Source: Elstera litoralis (GTDB taxonomy: Bacteria > Pseudomonadota > Alphaproteobacteria > Elsterales > Elsteraceae). Taken from it: a stretch of 15,970 bases of DNA. The notes under the pieces are model-generated. The model was not told the origin of the DNA. It saw nothing but the letters and a program-made list of their open reading frames with translations, and ran no database searches. Numbering within the stretch: the stretch's first letter is position 1; each line of letters opens with the position of its first letter. Both the position numbers and the translations under genes were made by a program. The DNA lies in NCBI RefSeq assembly GCF_000963705.1, contig NZ_LAJY01000097.1:1-15970 (forward strand). The letters are read 5' to 3'. Positions 15,787-15,970 of the stretch are shown in pieces.

Positions 15787-15810
15787 TTTAAGCTGCGTGA
15801 CCAGCTTAAA
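15787..15810 (-). repeat. Perfect 9-bp inverted repeat next to the rpmG stop
   Basis: TTTAAGCTG, a 6-base loop (CGTGAC) and CAGCTTAAA form a perfect hairpin that touches the rpmG stop codon. Read on the minus strand it is followed by AAAATCG rather than T residues, so it is not a simple terminator. It may be an mRNA-stabilising hairpin between the gene and the terminator. Confidence 0.5.
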
Positions 15811-15970
15811 CTACTTAATTTTCGCTTCGCGGAACACGACGTGCTTACGCACGACCGGATCATACTTCTTGAGTTCCAGTTTGTTCGTGGTCTTACGCGG
15901 GTTCTTCTTAGTCACGTAGTAGAAGCCCGTGTCCGCGGTGCTAACCAGCTTGATCAGCAGGGAAGTTGGC
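15811..15970 (-). CDS. rpmG: 50S ribosomal protein L33 (3' part, start outside window)
   Basis: The minus strand gives 52 residues up to a TAG at 15813-15811: PTSLLIKLVSTADTGFYYV, then TKKNPRKTTNKLELKKYD and PVVRKHVVFREAKIK. This is the alphaproteobacterial L33 type, which lacks the zinc cysteines seen in some other L33 proteins. The normal protein has about 55 residues, so only the first two to three codons are missing beyond the right edge. It is convergent with pleD, separated by 134 bases that hold a terminator and two hairpins. L33 is a small protein of the large ribosomal subunit near the E site. Confidence 0.93.
   Translation of the reverse strand, partial: PTSLLIKLVSTADTGFYYVTKKNPRKTTNKLELKKYDPVVRKHVVFREAKIK

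Noticed and set aside
1..15970. A novel defence, mobile or biosynthetic system
   Set aside because: Nearly every stretch is accounted for by conserved core genes with known neighbours; there are no repeat arrays, integrases, transposases or compositional islands to support such a claim.

Overview
This window reads as a chromosomal core segment of a GC-rich alphaproteobacterium, most likely Rhodospirillales-like. The pointers are the gene order rpiB-glyA-nrdR-ribD-ribE-ribBX-ribH-nusB-thiL, a MucR regulator, an EipB (DUF1849) envelope protein and an adjacent divK-pleD pair. I see no tRNA, rRNA, CRISPR array, insertion sequence, prophage or integration site.

Layout. Positions 1-203 (minus) hold the 5' part of mucR with a good promoter. 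Divergent from it, about 531-8084 (plus), is a tightly packed, probably co-transcribed run: rpiB, glyA, nrdR, four riboflavin genes (ribD, ribE, ribBX, ribH), nusB, thiL and a FliL-like membrane protein. Next come tex (8208-~10578), an EipB-family periplasmic protein (10686-11504) and a family 9 glycosyltransferase (11521-12573). The glycosyltransferase is convergent with, and shares stop-codon bases with, a minus-strand dinB (12570-13794). divK (13919) and pleD (14288-15676) are divergent from dinB. A strong intrinsic terminator follows pleD, then two inverted repeats, then the 3' part of rpmG (minus) at the right edge.

How the genes work together. The left operon combines one-carbon and pentose metabolism (GlyA, RpiB), the ribonucleotide reductase repressor NrdR, riboflavin synthesis (RibD, RibE, RibBX, RibH), transcription antitermination (NusB) and thiamine diphosphate synthesis (ThiL). 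The RibA-like half of RibBX has lost the three zinc cysteines, so GTP cyclohydrolase II must be encoded elsewhere. DivK and PleD are cell-cycle/polarity signalling proteins; PleD makes c-di-GMP.

Main caution. At least seven single-base frameshifts break glyA, ribD, ribBX, the FliL-like gene, tex and dinB (twice), with up to three more in the tex tail. Most can be placed at short homopolymer runs, and in each of the seven core cases family-typical protein continues immediately in the next frame. Several of these genes are normally essential. I therefore read them as sequence or assembly errors rather than decay. I found no convincing undescribed system; the points most worth following are the frameshift pattern, the degenerate RibBX domain, the zinc-finger-like N-terminus of DinB and the orphan FliL-like gene.
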